Positions 50,201-59,646 of a DNA stretch of 64,000 nt are shown here, in pieces. Under the pieces are notes generated by a model. That model searched no databases. It saw only the letters and a list, made by a program, of their open reading frames with translations, and was not told where the DNA came from. Source of the stretch: Streptomyces termitum (lineage in GTDB: Bacteria > Actinomycetota > Actinomycetes > Streptomycetales > Streptomycetaceae); assembly GCF_014650175.1 (NCBI RefSeq), contig NZ_BMUL01000008.1, forward strand, positions 124,001 through 188,000, in the 5' to 3' direction. Both the position numbers and the translations under genes were made by a program. The stretch's first letter is position 1. Every line of letters starts with the position of its first letter.

Positions 50201-53200
50201 TCAGCTTTTCCTGGACGAGGCCGCCGGGAGTGGCCGGGAGGGTGGTGGACTGGAGCTTTCCGGTCTTCGTGTACGTGGTGCTGTAGGAGTACGTGCCGGC
50301 GAGACCGGTGGTGTTCGGCGTCGAGGGGATGGTGATCCTGGTGCCGGTGGGGCGGTACTCGGCGTCGTATCCGGTGACCTCGCTGGTGAACGCGGCGCCG
50401 TCGTTGTAGCGGGTGGAGGACACCGGGTGTCCGAGCGCACCGGGCAGCGTGTCGTAGGTCTGCTTGGTGACGAGCGGGCCCGTGAGCGAGTCGTCACGGA
50501 CTTCGACGGTGCGGCCGAGTTCGTCGTAGCGGGTGTACTGGGCGAGGCCGGTGTCGGTGTTCGTCGACGACGTCTGCTGGTCGAGGTCGTCGTAGCCGAA
50601 GCGGGCGGATCCCGTGTCGGGGTCGCTGGAGGCGGTCATCCGGCCGCGGACGTCGTACGTGTAGGTCCAGGTGTTGCCGTCGGCGTCGGTGACCTCGGCC
50701 AGTTTGCCCCGCGGGTCGTAGGTGTAGCGGGTGTCGATGGTGGCCGGTACGGGGCCGGTGACATCGGTGGTGTTGTAGTGCTGGATCTTGGCGGTACGGC
50801 CGAGGGCGTCGGTCTCGGTCCTGACTGCCCGGCTGCCCGGCAGCGGGGTGGTTCCACCCGGTGACATGGCGGTGCGGACGAGGGTCCAGTCACCGGCGTA
50901 CTGGGTGGTCGTGGCGTACTGGGGCACGTCGTTGTGCAAGGTGGTGGTGCGTACGACGCGGCCGAGACCGTCGTAGGCGGTCTTGGTGGAGCGGGGGACG
51001 TCGAAGACCGTCTGCGGGACGAAGATCTCGGCGGAGGGTTCGCCCGGGGCGACGTAACCGTCCTTGGTCTCCCGGGGCGTGCCGTTGGCGTTGTAGAGGG
51101 TGTCGGTGACGATCCGTCCGCCGCCGAGGGCTTCGGTCTGGGTCTGGCGCGGCCGCAGGAAGCCGTCGTAGAGGACGACGGAGCTCTCGTAGGTGCCGTC
51201 GTCGCGCAGGGTGCGCGTGGTGGTGGCGGGGACCTTGTCGTCGTCGAGCTGGTAGGAGTGCTGGACGAGGGGGGAGTCGGCGGCGGGGTTGCGCGAGGCC
51301 GGCCAGATGTCCGTGACGCGTCCGAGGTCGTCGTACCTGCTGGTGACCGTGCGGCCGTTGGGGTCGGTGGACGTGAGGGCGGTACCGCGTCCCGGCTCGA
51401 TCGTCGTGGTGGTCTTGTGGAGTGCCGCGTTCCAGGTGCTGACCGAGAAGGCCGGGCCCGTCGCGGGGCTGTACTCGTTCTTCGTCGTGTGTCCTGCCGC
51501 GTTGGTCACCTTGGTGGCGCGGCCGAGGGCGTCGTACTCGGTCCGTGCGGAGGTGATCCAGCCCGTGCCGTCGCCGTTGAGCGTGTCGACCTGCTGGGCG
51601 AGCCCCCGGGTGGGGGCGGTGCCGAAGGCATTGAGCTTGTCGTAGGAGGTGCGTACGTCGGAGATGATCCGGTCACCGGTGGCCGCGGCGGCCTCGGCGC
51701 ACGTCCCGACCGTGCCTCGCACGCGCTGGGGGAAGCCGATGAGGTGGAGCGCGGTGTTGTGGACGTACGTGGTCGTCGAGCACGACTGGTCGGTCCGGGT
51801 GACACCGTCCGGGCTCAAGGCATAGGTGTGCGCGGTGAGCGGAAGACCATAGGTGGTGTCGTAGGAGGTGCGGGTGCTGATCGTCCGCTTCTTGCCGCCG
51901 CTGATCGTCTGGACGGCGTCCTTCCGGGGGACCTGGACGCGGTAGGCGTTCAGGACGGGCAGGCCGTCTCCACGCGTACGGCTGGCGGTGATCGTCTTGT
52001 CGGGCCAGGAGAGTTCCCGGGCCTGGACGGTTCCGCCCGCACCCGCCCTGGTGTAGGTGATCGTCTCCGCGGCGCGCCCCGCATAGGCGGGCAGGTCCTC
52101 GGCCAGGGTCTCGGTTCCGGTCGAGTCCTTGACCATGATGGTCGCGCGGCCGGCGTCACCGGACATGCCGCGGAAGTAGCGGGTGTCGGTCCGGGACTGC
52201 TCGGTGGCGTCAGCGGCGTCGGCGGCGGAGGTCTCGCCTCGGACGACGGTCACCGTCGCGTAGCCGCGCCACTGGCTGTAGGTGCGGCGTTCGGCCTTGG
52301 AGAACTCGTCGGTGTCCTTCGCCCAGGCCCCGCCGCCACCGTAGGTGTAGCGGGTGACCACGTCGGCCTCCCTGGCCACGCGGTCCATCTCCACGACGCG
52401 TTCGACGACGTACTTGTTGAACCACTGCAGCGGCGGCGTCTCCAGGTCCGGGTCGGGGGACCAGTGGACGGGGAAGCAGCGGGAGGTGTTGGACTCGGGT
52501 GCGGGGTGGTTCGTTCCCACGGGGCAGGGATCCGAGTAGTCGACGAAGATCTCGCTGCCGGTCTCCGTGCGGATGGTCTCCACCCGGAGGCGGTCGAAGT
52601 CGGGGGTGGGGTCGTCGAGGCCGGTCGCCACGCGGTTGGGCATGTCGACCTTGTTGGCGAGGAAGGAGACCGGAGGCGTCGCGGTGGTGGTCTGGTTGCC
52701 TTCCGTGTCCTTCGTGGTGCCGTAGCCCGTGCGGGTGATCGACTCCAGCCACAGCGGGGGGTGGGTGTCGGTGCGCTGCTTGGGGAAGGACTGGGCCAGG
52801 TTCCAGGTGTCCACCCGGGAGAGCGCGGTGGAACCCGGGGTGCGCTGTCCGTAGGTGTGAACAGCGGTGAGCCTGACGCGGTTCCAGAACGTGGGCGAGG
52901 ACACGTAGCAGTTGGTGCCGGCCTTGCAGTGGAGCGTCGCGGGGGTGTCCCACCACGGCTGCTTGTCCTCGTAGTTCTTGGATTCGAACTCCGTGAGCGA
53001 GCAGTCGCTGGTGCCCTCCTTGATGCAGCGCTCGTCGGTCTTGAACTCGACCTTCGCGGCCGGTTGCGCCGTCAGGGCGTCCTTGCGGAGCCCGTAGAGG
53101 ATCTGCGTGGGGTAACCGCCGCGGACGTACTCGACCGCGGCCTTGAACTTGCCGTTCTTGGCGTAGCGGTTGGTCTCCTTCTTCCAGTCGATGATCATGG

Positions 53201-54731
53201 CGTTGCCGTGGACGTCCTCGACGTAGTCGAGGTTCCAGCGCCATGCCTGGTCGCAGAAGGAAGCGGCGTAGGTGGCCTGGTGGCAGGGCTCTCCGCTGTG
53301 GTTTCCGGCCACGGGGACGGTGAAGGCCGAGTTCGTCACCGGTCGGCTGCCGGCTCCGTCGATGTCGTTGAGGCCGAAGTAGTACCGGGTCCCGTCGCGG
53401 GTGGTGATCTGCCAGTACTCGCCGTCGTACTTGCCGTCCTGGCTGTTCTTCTTCGTCCCGTCCTTGGCCTTGTACTCGACGCGGGAGCCGTCGTCGTCGG
53501 CCGGCACCCATCTGCCGTCGGCGTCGTGGACGAGTTCGGTCGACGTCCCTCCCAGTGACATGACGAGGTTGTCACTGGCCCAGCACAGGTCCGACTTCTT
53601 CTTGTCGGCCGTGTTGTCGTTGTTGGGTGCGTTCTTCCGGTCGTCGGGGCAGGAGCGGTAGCGCCGCTCGACGAATCCGGGGTGGTAGTCCCAGCCGTCG
53701 CCGATCCAGGACGCCTGGGCGTTGGCGACGGACGTCTTGCCGTCGACGGCCTGCGAGGAGTACGTGAACGCGACCTTGGGTGCCGGCCCGGCGGGCGGGG
53801 CAGGCACCTTGAGGGGGTAGGACCAGGTGAAGGCCCCGCTGCTGCCGCCCGCGGTCCACGAACCGGAGGGGGCGAGCGAGGTGGCCTTGTACGAGCCGCC
53901 GGCACCGGCGGCGGAGTCGGTGGCGGCGAGGACGACGGGCCCGCCACCCGCCTGCGCGGACAGCCCCTGGACCTGGCTGGATGCCGGGTCCACGGTGGCG
54001 CGCACGGTGTCGGTGGCAGGGTCGTTGGTGGTGGGGACGCTCACCGGTGTGGCGCATTCCTCCAGCTCCGGCGTGGTCAGGAAGCACTCCGGCAGCTGCT
54101 GCAACTGAAGGCGGGACGACCACTCGGTGCCGAACAGGTCCTCGAACTTGCTGTAGTCGAGCTCGACATCGACCGGAGTGGAACCTGCGGCGGGAGGGGT
54201 GACGGTGATGAGGGCACCGTCGACGTCAGCCGCCTCGGTCGCCTCCCGGGCCTCGACCTGAACGCTCCAGTTGCCCGACGGCGCGGGTGGGGCGGGATCT
54301 TCGGCAGTGGGGGTGGCCTTCCCGAGTCTCACCGGAAGGTCACCGGCCTGGACCATGGCATCGCCTGCCTGATCCAGGGCTACGGCAGCGCTGCCCGGTG
54401 CCGGCGGCGCCACCTTGGCCGGGATGTACTCGGCGGGAGGATCGGCAGGGGCTCCCGCCCAGTTGGTGAGCTCCTCGGACTTCGCCTCGTCCTGGGGTGC
54501 CTGCTCCGTCTTCTGGAGATCGGGCAGCTGGACCGCATGCGTGACCGGGTCGTTGGGCGGTGGTATCGCCACCGCCGTTGCCGGCAGCAGCGTCACGGCC
54601 AGAAGCACCGATGTCATCACACCGATGACGCGGGACCCTCGACGGCCTCCACGACCTCGTGCGGTCCGCAAAAGAAGCAGACCTCGGCCTGCGGACAGGC
54701 TGAACGGGCGTCCGGACTCCGACGAGGACAT
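47241..54731 (-). CDS. Giant RHS polymorphic toxin with ricin-B insert, Hint and nuclease tip
   Basis: 2,496 residues from ATG 54731. Signal/anchor at about 30-60 (SVLLAVTLLPATAVA). A long extracellular N-part has SpvB/TcdB-like features (VAFTYSSQAVDGKTSV, ASWIGDGWDYHPGFVERRYR). RHS YD-repeats fill the middle (YDALGRATKVTNAAGHTTKN, YDVRGRMTASSDPDTGSARF). At about 1763-1882 a ricin-B lectin unit with three QxW repeats is inserted between repeats. The RHS core (REYDQNTGRFLSADPLIDLT, then DPTG near 2057) is followed by a pre-toxin helix region, a Hint domain (about 2220-2365, ending PILVHN) and a 130-residue tip. In the tip, D2437/D2441 and E2451-V-K2453 form a PD-(D/E)XK-like site. From about residue 2064 on, GC content drops sharply. 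Confidence 0.9.
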   Translation of the reverse strand: MSSSESGRPFSLSAGRGLLLLRTARGRGGRRGSRVIGVMTSVLLAVTLLPATAVAIPPPNDPVTHAVQLPDLQKTEQAPQDEAKSEELTNWAGAPADPPAEYIPAKVAPPAPGSAAVALDQAGDAMVQAGDLPVRLGKATPTAEDPAPPAPSGNWSVQVEAREATEAADVDGALITVTPPAAGSTPVDVELDYSKFEDLFGTEWSSRLQLQQLPECFLTTPELEECATPVSVPTTNDPATDTVRATVDPASSQVQGLSAQAGGGPVVLAATDSAAGAGGSYKATSLAPSGSWTAGGSSGAFTWSYPLKVPAPPAGPAPKVAFTYSSQAVDGKTSVANAQASWIGDGWDYHPGFVERRYRSCPDDRKNAPNNDNTADKKKSDLCWASDNLVMSLGGTSTELVHDADGRWVPADDDGSRVEYKAKDGTKKNSQDGKYDGEYWQITTRDGTRYYFGLNDIDGAGSRPVTNSAFTVPVAGNHSGEPCHQATYAASFCDQAWRWNLDYVEDVHGNAMIIDWKKETNRYAKNGKFKAAVEYVRGGYPTQILYGLRKDALTAQPAAKVEFKTDERCIKEGTSDCSLTEFESKNYEDKQPWWDTPATLHCKAGTNCYVSSPTFWNRVRLTAVHTYGQRTPGSTALSRVDTWNLAQSFPKQRTDTHPPLWLESITRTGYGTTKDTEGNQTTTATPPVSFLANKVDMPNRVATGLDDPTPDFDRLRVETIRTETGSEIFVDYSDPCPVGTNHPAPESNTSRCFPVHWSPDPDLETPPLQWFNKYVVERVVEMDRVAREADVVTRYTYGGGGAWAKDTDEFSKAERRTYSQWRGYATVTVVRGETSAADAADATEQSRTDTRYFRGMSGDAGRATIMVKDSTGTETLAEDLPAYAGRAAETITYTRAGAGGTVQARELSWPDKTITASRTRGDGLPVLNAYRVQVPRKDAVQTISGGKKRTISTRTSYDTTYGLPLTAHTYALSPDGVTRTDQSCSTTTYVHNTALHLIGFPQRVRGTVGTCAEAAAATGDRIISDVRTSYDKLNAFGTAPTRGLAQQVDTLNGDGTGWITSARTEYDALGRATKVTNAAGHTTKNEYSPATGPAFSVSTWNAALHKTTTTIEPGRGTALTSTDPNGRTVTSRYDDLGRVTDIWPASRNPAADSPLVQHSYQLDDDKVPATTTRTLRDDGTYESSVVLYDGFLRPRQTQTEALGGGRIVTDTLYNANGTPRETKDGYVAPGEPSAEIFVPQTVFDVPRSTKTAYDGLGRVVRTTTLHNDVPQYATTTQYAGDWTLVRTAMSPGGTTPLPGSRAVRTETDALGRTAKIQHYNTTDVTGPVPATIDTRYTYDPRGKLAEVTDADGNTWTYTYDVRGRMTASSDPDTGSARFGYDDLDQQTSSTNTDTGLAQYTRYDELGRTVEVRDDSLTGPLVTKQTYDTLPGALGHPVSSTRYNDGAAFTSEVTGYDAEYRPTGTRITIPSTPNTTGLAGTYSYSTTYTKTGKLQSTTLPATPGGLVQEKLITRYDAEGSPTTTSGIGWYTGGTVYNPFGQVLRTVSGQAPQRVWTSHDYDQYTGRLHETRTDREATAPASMISTLTYGYDTVGNVTSIKDTQSPTAVDQQCFSYDPMGRLVHAWTGTEGCPKVSSAQGPSLSQLSPGVNGSGYWQSYEFDAIGNRTKLTVHDLTDSSLDDTRTYTYGKTVTGNGTQPPTTAQPHTLTQADETVRAPGSQVTSRSTYAYDSAGNTTRRVIGGDTQTLEWDRRNKLTKATGFVNGKVPLINPSGKCMDVENGYTTDGTPLQIYTCNGTGAQQWQMTGGTLKSFGKCATANGTNLVLSTCNGSAAQKFTHRPGDSSLHHPATNTCADIPNADYSNGKNLQLSACTQSDQQKWNPGDTTGYLYDAAGARLVENTATTRTLYLPDAQVTVGTTGIALRAERYYTHPGAPTTVRTTNGLNTGHKLTVLLADHHSTATVAVDQTDGQPITRRSFDPYGNPRGTEPPKWPGRQSFLGTGTDDPTTGLTHIGAREYDQNTGRFLSADPLIDLTDPLQMNGYTYANGSPTTLSDPTGLRPDGPVGGANYNDKWLYDNQGGSLAREGEEGSGWFKDNQDGWSYRQNKPLGKLGASVVTWSDAATRKTGKVITGETYVRVEEGPKSTAGFHATMDAAGMFPVLGGFADGLNSIVYMLEGNTEEALWSATAMVPGPGDAVAAGRKGGKIWGWLNGAASRCAGGKNSFVTGTDVLLSGGKRKKIEDVQVGDEVLASDPESGEMASRIVTSKIETESDKEYVDIRILGGSEGGSPLLTATAHHPFWSESEQRWVDAGDLQPGMNLLTASGERAEVSGVRSYRASRVTYNLTVSGLHTYYVLAGATPILVHNSSCPVDLGNGTFLHSDGSIRNAKGHFASSTGARVGASAEANVWDHLEMEGHTVVRRTVAVTGNGGQTRYYDGAIDLGGGNYLGIEVKSGGASRTAEQRDFDDWVGQGNFPTGIGQSKGFNIVGVFDAITP

Positions 54732-55223
54732 GAAACCCCCCACTTCCGCCGCCGACCAGGCGGCGGCCGAACGGGGAAAACGATGAATAGCCAGCAGATT
54801 ATGCAAGGAGCGGGCACAAAAAATCCACACCCTTTCTATTCGCGTGACGTCGATCACTCGACCAATCGAGATTAAATGCCCTCAACTCACTCTAAGGCCC
54901 TAAAAAACCCATTCATACATTTCCACCCTTTCGAGCTAGCACGCTAGATAGTAACCCTTTAGGTGGAGGAGGCCATCAAATCACTCCATAAAAGTGGGCA
55001 TTGGAGGCCGATTTAACCTCTTTCCTTTCCCTCCTCGATATCCGGTGGCATGGATTCCGCTTAGGGTCGGGCCTGGCCCCCCTTCCCAGTCCCCGCCCCA
55101 CCTCTGGAACGGAAAGCTGTGACGAAGCGGTGAAGATGAGCCATGCTCTGCTGGCACACGTGTGCACGCGGCAGGAAATCCGGGGCAGCTCAGCATCCAG
55201 GCGCCCACGGGGGAAAGGGACTC
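54732..55223. other. AT-rich divergent promoter region of the RHS and VCBS genes
   Basis: About 490 bases without a gene. The part 54780-54980 is clearly AT-rich (runs such as CCCTAAAAAACCC, AGATTAAATG and CTAGATAGTAACCC), unlike the rest of the window. It should hold both promoters and may allow shared control of the RHS toxin and the VCBS surface protein. Confidence 0.6.
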
Positions 55224-58200
55224 ATGGACGCCTCGAAGGCTTCGGACACGACAGGATCCGCTCCTGCTCACAAGGAACTGCCCTCGCATACACCCGAGGT
55301 CACGAAGAGGAAATCCATACGGCGCGGTTATGCCGTCCTGGCGGGGCTGCTCGCCGGCACCCTGGCCGTTTCGCTCGGCATTCACCTGACCGCCCATGAG
55401 CCCGAGCGGGCCGCTCCTTCTCCAGTGCAGGAGGAGCAATCGCCCCTGAGCCTGTCGGATGCGGTGCGTGAAGCCAAGCGGACGGGCAAGGACGTCGAGA
55501 TCGTCGCCGAACGAACGGCGAACTCCACCACCTGGGCGCGGCCCGACGGCCTCATGCGGACACGCGTACACAGCGACACGTTCCGCGCCAAGGTCGGCAG
55601 CGAGTGGAAGAAGGTCGACACCACGCTACGGCGCGTCGAGAACGGGTACGCCCCTCGGGCGGTCAACGCACCCCTGGTCTTCAGCGCCGGTACCTCCACC
55701 ACTTCTGGCAGGGCTTCACGGGCCGCGTCCCGCCCGCCCATCAGAACGGTGGCCTCCGGTACCGACGACGGCCGTACCTGGAGCGAACTCGTCCGGCTCA
55801 CCGTCGACGGACACGATCTCGTCGTCAGTTGGCCCGGCCCGCTCCCCGCCCCGGTCGTCGACGGCTCCCGGGCGCTGTACGAGAACGTGCGCCCGGGCAT
55901 CGACCTCCTCCTGACGGCACGGGACGGCGGCTACTCGCACGTACTCGTCGTCCGTACGCGGGAAGCGGCGGACGACCCGGTCCTCACCGACCTGGACTAC
56001 CGGCTCTCCTCCCCCACGCTGTCGTTCACCCTGAACGAGGGTTCTGACGTCGTCAGCGCCCGCGACGCGAGCGGGCAGGAGGTGGCCGCCGCCCCCACGC
56101 CCTACCTGTGGGACTCCGCAGGAACGGTGAAGAAGACCGTGGGAGAGGCACAGCCCGATCCGGATCCCTCCACCGGCGATACGGCGCTGGCTCTTCCCGG
56201 GCTGGCGGGCCCGCAGCCCGGCAGCCACGAATCGGCTCTCGGCGCGACCCTGGGAGACGACGGCCTCCTCGACCTGGCGGTGGATGCCAGGGCTCTGAAA
56301 GACCCCGACACCGTGTACCCGGTCTTCATCGACCCCTCCTTCAAGAGCCGCAAGAAGAACTGGACCCTGCTCTACGCGAAGGCACCCAGCTCCAGCTTCT
56401 ACAACGGGCAGAACTTCAACGAAGGCACCAACGAGGCCCGCGTCGGCTACGAAGCGACCACCGGCGGCCTCTCCCGGTCCGTGTTCACCTTCGAGTATCC
56501 GAGCACGATGCACGGCGTCGCCGTGAAGTCGTCCACCGTCAGGTTCTGGCAGACCTACTCCTGGAGCTGTTCCGCCCGCCAGTACAACATCCACCTGACC
56601 AGCGCGATCTCCAGCACGACGACCTGGAACAACTTCCAGGGCGCGGCCTGGGGCCGCGTCGTCGGCAGTGTCAGCAATGGAAACGGGTACAAGAGCGACA
56701 GCTGCCCGGACCAGTGGACCGCCATCCGCATCGACTCGGCGGCTCAGGACGCCGCCAACAAGAAGTGGCCCACCATCACCCTGGGGCTGCGTGCCGCCAA
56801 TGAGAGCGACACCTCCGCCTGGAAGAAGTTCATGGCCAACGGCGAACTCTCGCCGTACATCGAGACCGTCTACAACCGCACGCCCGACGAACCCCAGCAG
56901 CGGAACATGACGTCCGTGCCCGGTGGGGTCTGCGACACGACCAGCCCCCCGGTCACCATCGGCAAGAGCGACATCACCTTCAACGCCACCGGTTCCGACC
57001 CCGACGGCAACCTCAAGTACGTCCACCTCAAGGTCTGGCCCACCGGATATCCCGACACGCCCGTGTGGGACGCGGACATGGCGCCCACGAGCAACGGCGC
57101 CATCAGCAAGCGAATCCCCTGGGGCAGCTTCACCGGAGGCAAGACGTACTCCTGGTCCGCCTGGACCAAGGACACCGAAGGTGCCGTCTCCGGCTACGGC
57201 CCCGCCGGCACCAGTGCCTTCTGTCAGTTCACCGTCGACCACACCGCGCCCGGCAGTCCCACCGTCTCCTCTCCGGAGTTCCCGCCCCCGGGCAAGGATC
57301 TCAACGAGTGGAGCACGGTCCCCTTCGGCACCGCCGGCAACTTCACCATCAGCAGCACCGACACCAGCGTCGTGAAGTACGAGTACGCCTTCAACGGCGG
57401 CACCTACTCCACCAATCCGCCCCTGGCCACCACCAGCGGCGGTCCGGTGACCAAGAGCCTCAAGCCCCCCATGACCGGCATCAACTTCCTCTATGCCTGG
57501 GCCGTGGACGCCGCCGGCAACCGCTCCCCCACGCCGGCCAAGTACGCCTTCTACGTGACCCCGCGCAAGGTCCTCGACCCGCCCGGCGATCTCAGCGGCG
57601 ACGGCACTCCGGACGTCCTCGCCATCGACACCGCGGGCAAATTGCGCAACTACCCGACCGAGCCGGCCGGCGACGTCCACATCCACATGCCCGCCGCCTA
57701 CGACTCCAAGGGACCGCTCGGCGAGGGACACTGGGCCGACCTCGCGACCCAGACTCCCGCGCTGATCAGCCACTGGGGTGACTGGTACCCGGGTGACGGG
57801 GTGAACGACATCGTCGCCCGGATGCCCGACGGAAAGCTCTACCTCTACCCCGGCGACGGCTACGGAACCTTCAACGTCGAAGAACGTCTGGACCTCCTCC
57901 TGCCTCCCGGGGCCCCGGATCCGGCGACGCTCACCCAGATCGTCTCGACCACCGACATCACCGGAGACGGCCTGCCCGACCTGTTCGCCCGTGCCGGAAC
58001 CCAGCTCTGGGCCTTCAGCGGATACACCGGCGGAAGCTTCAAGGAAGCCCGGATGCTGGCCGCCACCGGCTGGGACAACCGCGACATCGTCACCGTCGCC
58101 GACATCACCGGCGACGGCGTCGCGGACCTCCTCGCCCGGACGGAAGAAACCGGACGCGGGCTCGTGCTCCGTCATGGCAAGGCGGCCGCCGGCGGAGGAG

Positions 58201-58457
58201 TGGACCTCAACTCGCTCGCGACCGCGGCCGCCTCCGGCACCGGCCGCGAGGAGGTGTACGGGACGGGCGGCTGGAACCGGGCCTCCATGGCCATGGTCAT
58301 GGGAGCCCCCGACGCCAACGGCGACAGCATCCCCGACCTCTGGGCGGTCTCCGCCACCGACGGTTACATCCGCTTCTACCCCGGCGGCCGCACCTCTCAC
58401 GGCACACCCACCGTCGTCGGCACCGGAGGCTGGAACCTGCTCCTCGCCCTCGGCTGA
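55224..58457 (+). CDS. DNRLRE/VCBS-repeat surface protein paired with the RHS gene
   Basis: 1,077 residues from ATG 55224. One membrane segment at about 35-55 (GYAVLAGLLAGTLAVSLGIH) makes it surface-bound. The N-terminal third has a beta-rich domain; a DNRLRE-like domain lies around 390-560 (VYPVFIDPSFKSRKKNWTLL, YNIHLTSAISSTTTWNNFQG); then Ig-like modules (FNATGSDPDGNLKYVHLKVW), and FG-GAP/VCBS repeats at the end (GDLSGDGTPDVLAIDT, TTDITGDGLPDLFAR, VADITGDGVADLLARTEE, DANGDSIPDLWAVSATDG) with Ca-binding DxDGxxD loops. Divergence from the RHS gene is a recurring order and suggests a partner in toxin display or target contact; inference. Confidence 0.86.
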   Translation: MDASKASDTTGSAPAHKELPSHTPEVTKRKSIRRGYAVLAGLLAGTLAVSLGIHLTAHEPERAAPSPVQEEQSPLSLSDAVREAKRTGKDVEIVAERTANSTTWARPDGLMRTRVHSDTFRAKVGSEWKKVDTTLRRVENGYAPRAVNAPLVFSAGTSTTSGRASRAASRPPIRTVASGTDDGRTWSELVRLTVDGHDLVVSWPGPLPAPVVDGSRALYENVRPGIDLLLTARDGGYSHVLVVRTREAADDPVLTDLDYRLSSPTLSFTLNEGSDVVSARDASGQEVAAAPTPYLWDSAGTVKKTVGEAQPDPDPSTGDTALALPGLAGPQPGSHESALGATLGDDGLLDLAVDARALKDPDTVYPVFIDPSFKSRKKNWTLLYAKAPSSSFYNGQNFNEGTNEARVGYEATTGGLSRSVFTFEYPSTMHGVAVKSSTVRFWQTYSWSCSARQYNIHLTSAISSTTTWNNFQGAAWGRVVGSVSNGNGYKSDSCPDQWTAIRIDSAAQDAANKKWPTITLGLRAANESDTSAWKKFMANGELSPYIETVYNRTPDEPQQRNMTSVPGGVCDTTSPPVTIGKSDITFNATGSDPDGNLKYVHLKVWPTGYPDTPVWDADMAPTSNGAISKRIPWGSFTGGKTYSWSAWTKDTEGAVSGYGPAGTSAFCQFTVDHTAPGSPTVSSPEFPPPGKDLNEWSTVPFGTAGNFTISSTDTSVVKYEYAFNGGTYSTNPPLATTSGGPVTKSLKPPMTGINFLYAWAVDAAGNRSPTPAKYAFYVTPRKVLDPPGDLSGDGTPDVLAIDTAGKLRNYPTEPAGDVHIHMPAAYDSKGPLGEGHWADLATQTPALISHWGDWYPGDGVNDIVARMPDGKLYLYPGDGYGTFNVEERLDLLLPPGAPDPATLTQIVSTTDITGDGLPDLFARAGTQLWAFSGYTGGSFKEARMLAATGWDNRDIVTVADITGDGVADLLARTEETGRGLVLRHGKAAAGGGVDLNSLATAAASGTGREEVYGTGGWNRASMAMVMGAPDANGDSIPDLWAVSATDGYIRFYPGGRTSHGTPTVVGTGGWNLLLALG

Positions 58458-58473
58458 CCCCTTCGTCCGAACC

Positions 58474-58524
58474 ATCGCCCTCGCTGTCCCGCTCCGCCCC
58501 GTGGAGCGGGACAGCGAGGGCGAT
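58474..58524. terminator. 22-bp perfect stem terminator
   Basis: 58474-58495 pairs with 58503-58524 without mismatch around GCCCCGT; follows the VCBS gene stop by 16 bases. Confidence 0.85.
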
Positions 58525-58610
58525 ACCTCTCAGGCCGGGCACCCTCCCATCAGAGACAACCGTGCCACCCGACGAAACCGACAGACCTCCGCCGGGCCGG
58601 GGGAGATCCG

Positions 58611-58645
58611 CCGACGCCCCCGGACCCGAAGTCCGGGGGCGTCGG
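58611..58645 (-). terminator. Terminator of opcA
   Basis: A 15-bp perfect stem (CCGACGCCCCCGGAC with 58631-58645), nine bases beyond the opcA stop. Confidence 0.8.
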
Positions 58646-58653
58646 TCGTCTGG

Positions 58654-59559
58654 TCAGCGCCGCAGGGCCGCCGCGTAGGCGTCGTCGGGGTCGAGGTGGC
58701 GGAGTTCCTCGGCGATCAGTTCGGCGGTCGAGCGGACCTTGAGGGCCATGACGCGGCTCGGCTGGCCGGGGATGGCGAGCCGGGCCACCGGGCCCTCGGG
58801 GCGGTCGATGCGGATCTCGCCCTGCGGGGTGCCCATCCGGACGGCGGTGACGACCGGGCCGTCCGAGACGATCCGCTCCACCGGCACCCCGAGCCGCACC
58901 TCGAACCAGCGGGCCAGCAGTTCGGCGCTCGGATTGTCCTCCTCCGCCTCCACCGCGGCCGAGACGACGTCCTTCCCGGCCTGGTCGAGGGCGGCGGCCA
59001 GCAGGGACCGCCAGGGGGTGAGCCGGGTCCAGGCCAGGTCGGTGTCGCCGGGGGCGTACGAGGCGGCCCGGGCGTCCAGCGCCGCGAGCGGGTCCTCGAC
59101 CGCGTACGTGTCGGTGATCCGCCGCTGGGCGAGGGCGCCGAGCGGGTCCCGGGAGGGGACGGCGGGCGCGTCCACCGGCCACCACACCACCACCGGGGCG
59201 TCCGGGAGCAGCAGCGGGAGCACGACGGAGTCGGCACGGGCGCCGAGTTCCCCGTGCAGGCGGAGCAGGACCGTCTCGCCGGAACCGGCGTCGGTGCCGA
59301 GGCGGACCTCGGCGTCGAGCCGGGTGACGTGGCGCTCGCGCGGCGACAGGGCCCGGCGGCGGATGACCACGAGGGTGCGCGAGGGGTGCTCCTTCGACGC
59401 CTCGTTGGCGGCGCGCACCGCGTCGTAGGCGTTCTCCTCGTCGGTGACGATCACCAGGGTGAGGACGACACCGACGGCGGGGGTGCCGACGGCCCTGCGG
59501 CCTTCCAGGATCGCCTTGTTGATCGCGCTGGAATTGGTGTCCGTGAGATCGATCTTCAT
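58654..59559 (-). CDS. opcA: OpcA, glucose-6-phosphate dehydrogenase assembly protein (stand-alone copy)
   Basis: 301 residues starting MKIDLTDTNSSAINKAILEG. Family blocks are strongly kept: GTPAVGVVLTLVIVTDEENA, HPSRTLVVIRR, DSVVLPLLLPDAPVVVWWPV, DPLGALAQRRITD, PGDTDLAWTRLTPWRSLLAA and MGTPQGEIRIDRPEGP. OpcA binds and activates Zwf in the oxidative pentose phosphate pathway. The normal neighbours (zwf, tal, tkt, pgl) are absent, so this is probably a second copy. Ends in its own terminator; DoxX follows upstream on the same strand, 87 bases apart. Confidence 0.94.
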   Translation of the reverse strand: MKIDLTDTNSSAINKAILEGRRAVGTPAVGVVLTLVIVTDEENAYDAVRAANEASKEHPSRTLVVIRRRALSPRERHVTRLDAEVRLGTDAGSGETVLLRLHGELGARADSVVLPLLLPDAPVVVWWPVDAPAVPSRDPLGALAQRRITDTYAVEDPLAALDARAASYAPGDTDLAWTRLTPWRSLLAAALDQAGKDVVSAAVEAEEDNPSAELLARWFEVRLGVPVERIVSDGPVVTAVRMGTPQGEIRIDRPEGPVARLAIPGQPSRVMALKVRSTAELIAEELRHLDPDDAYAAALRR

Positions 59560-59646
59560 TGCCCGGCGTCCGTCCCTTCCTCTGCGGCGAGCCTAACGCC
59601 CCCGGCACGCGCGCGTGCGGCTCCCCCCGGTCGGGGGCGGGGTGGT

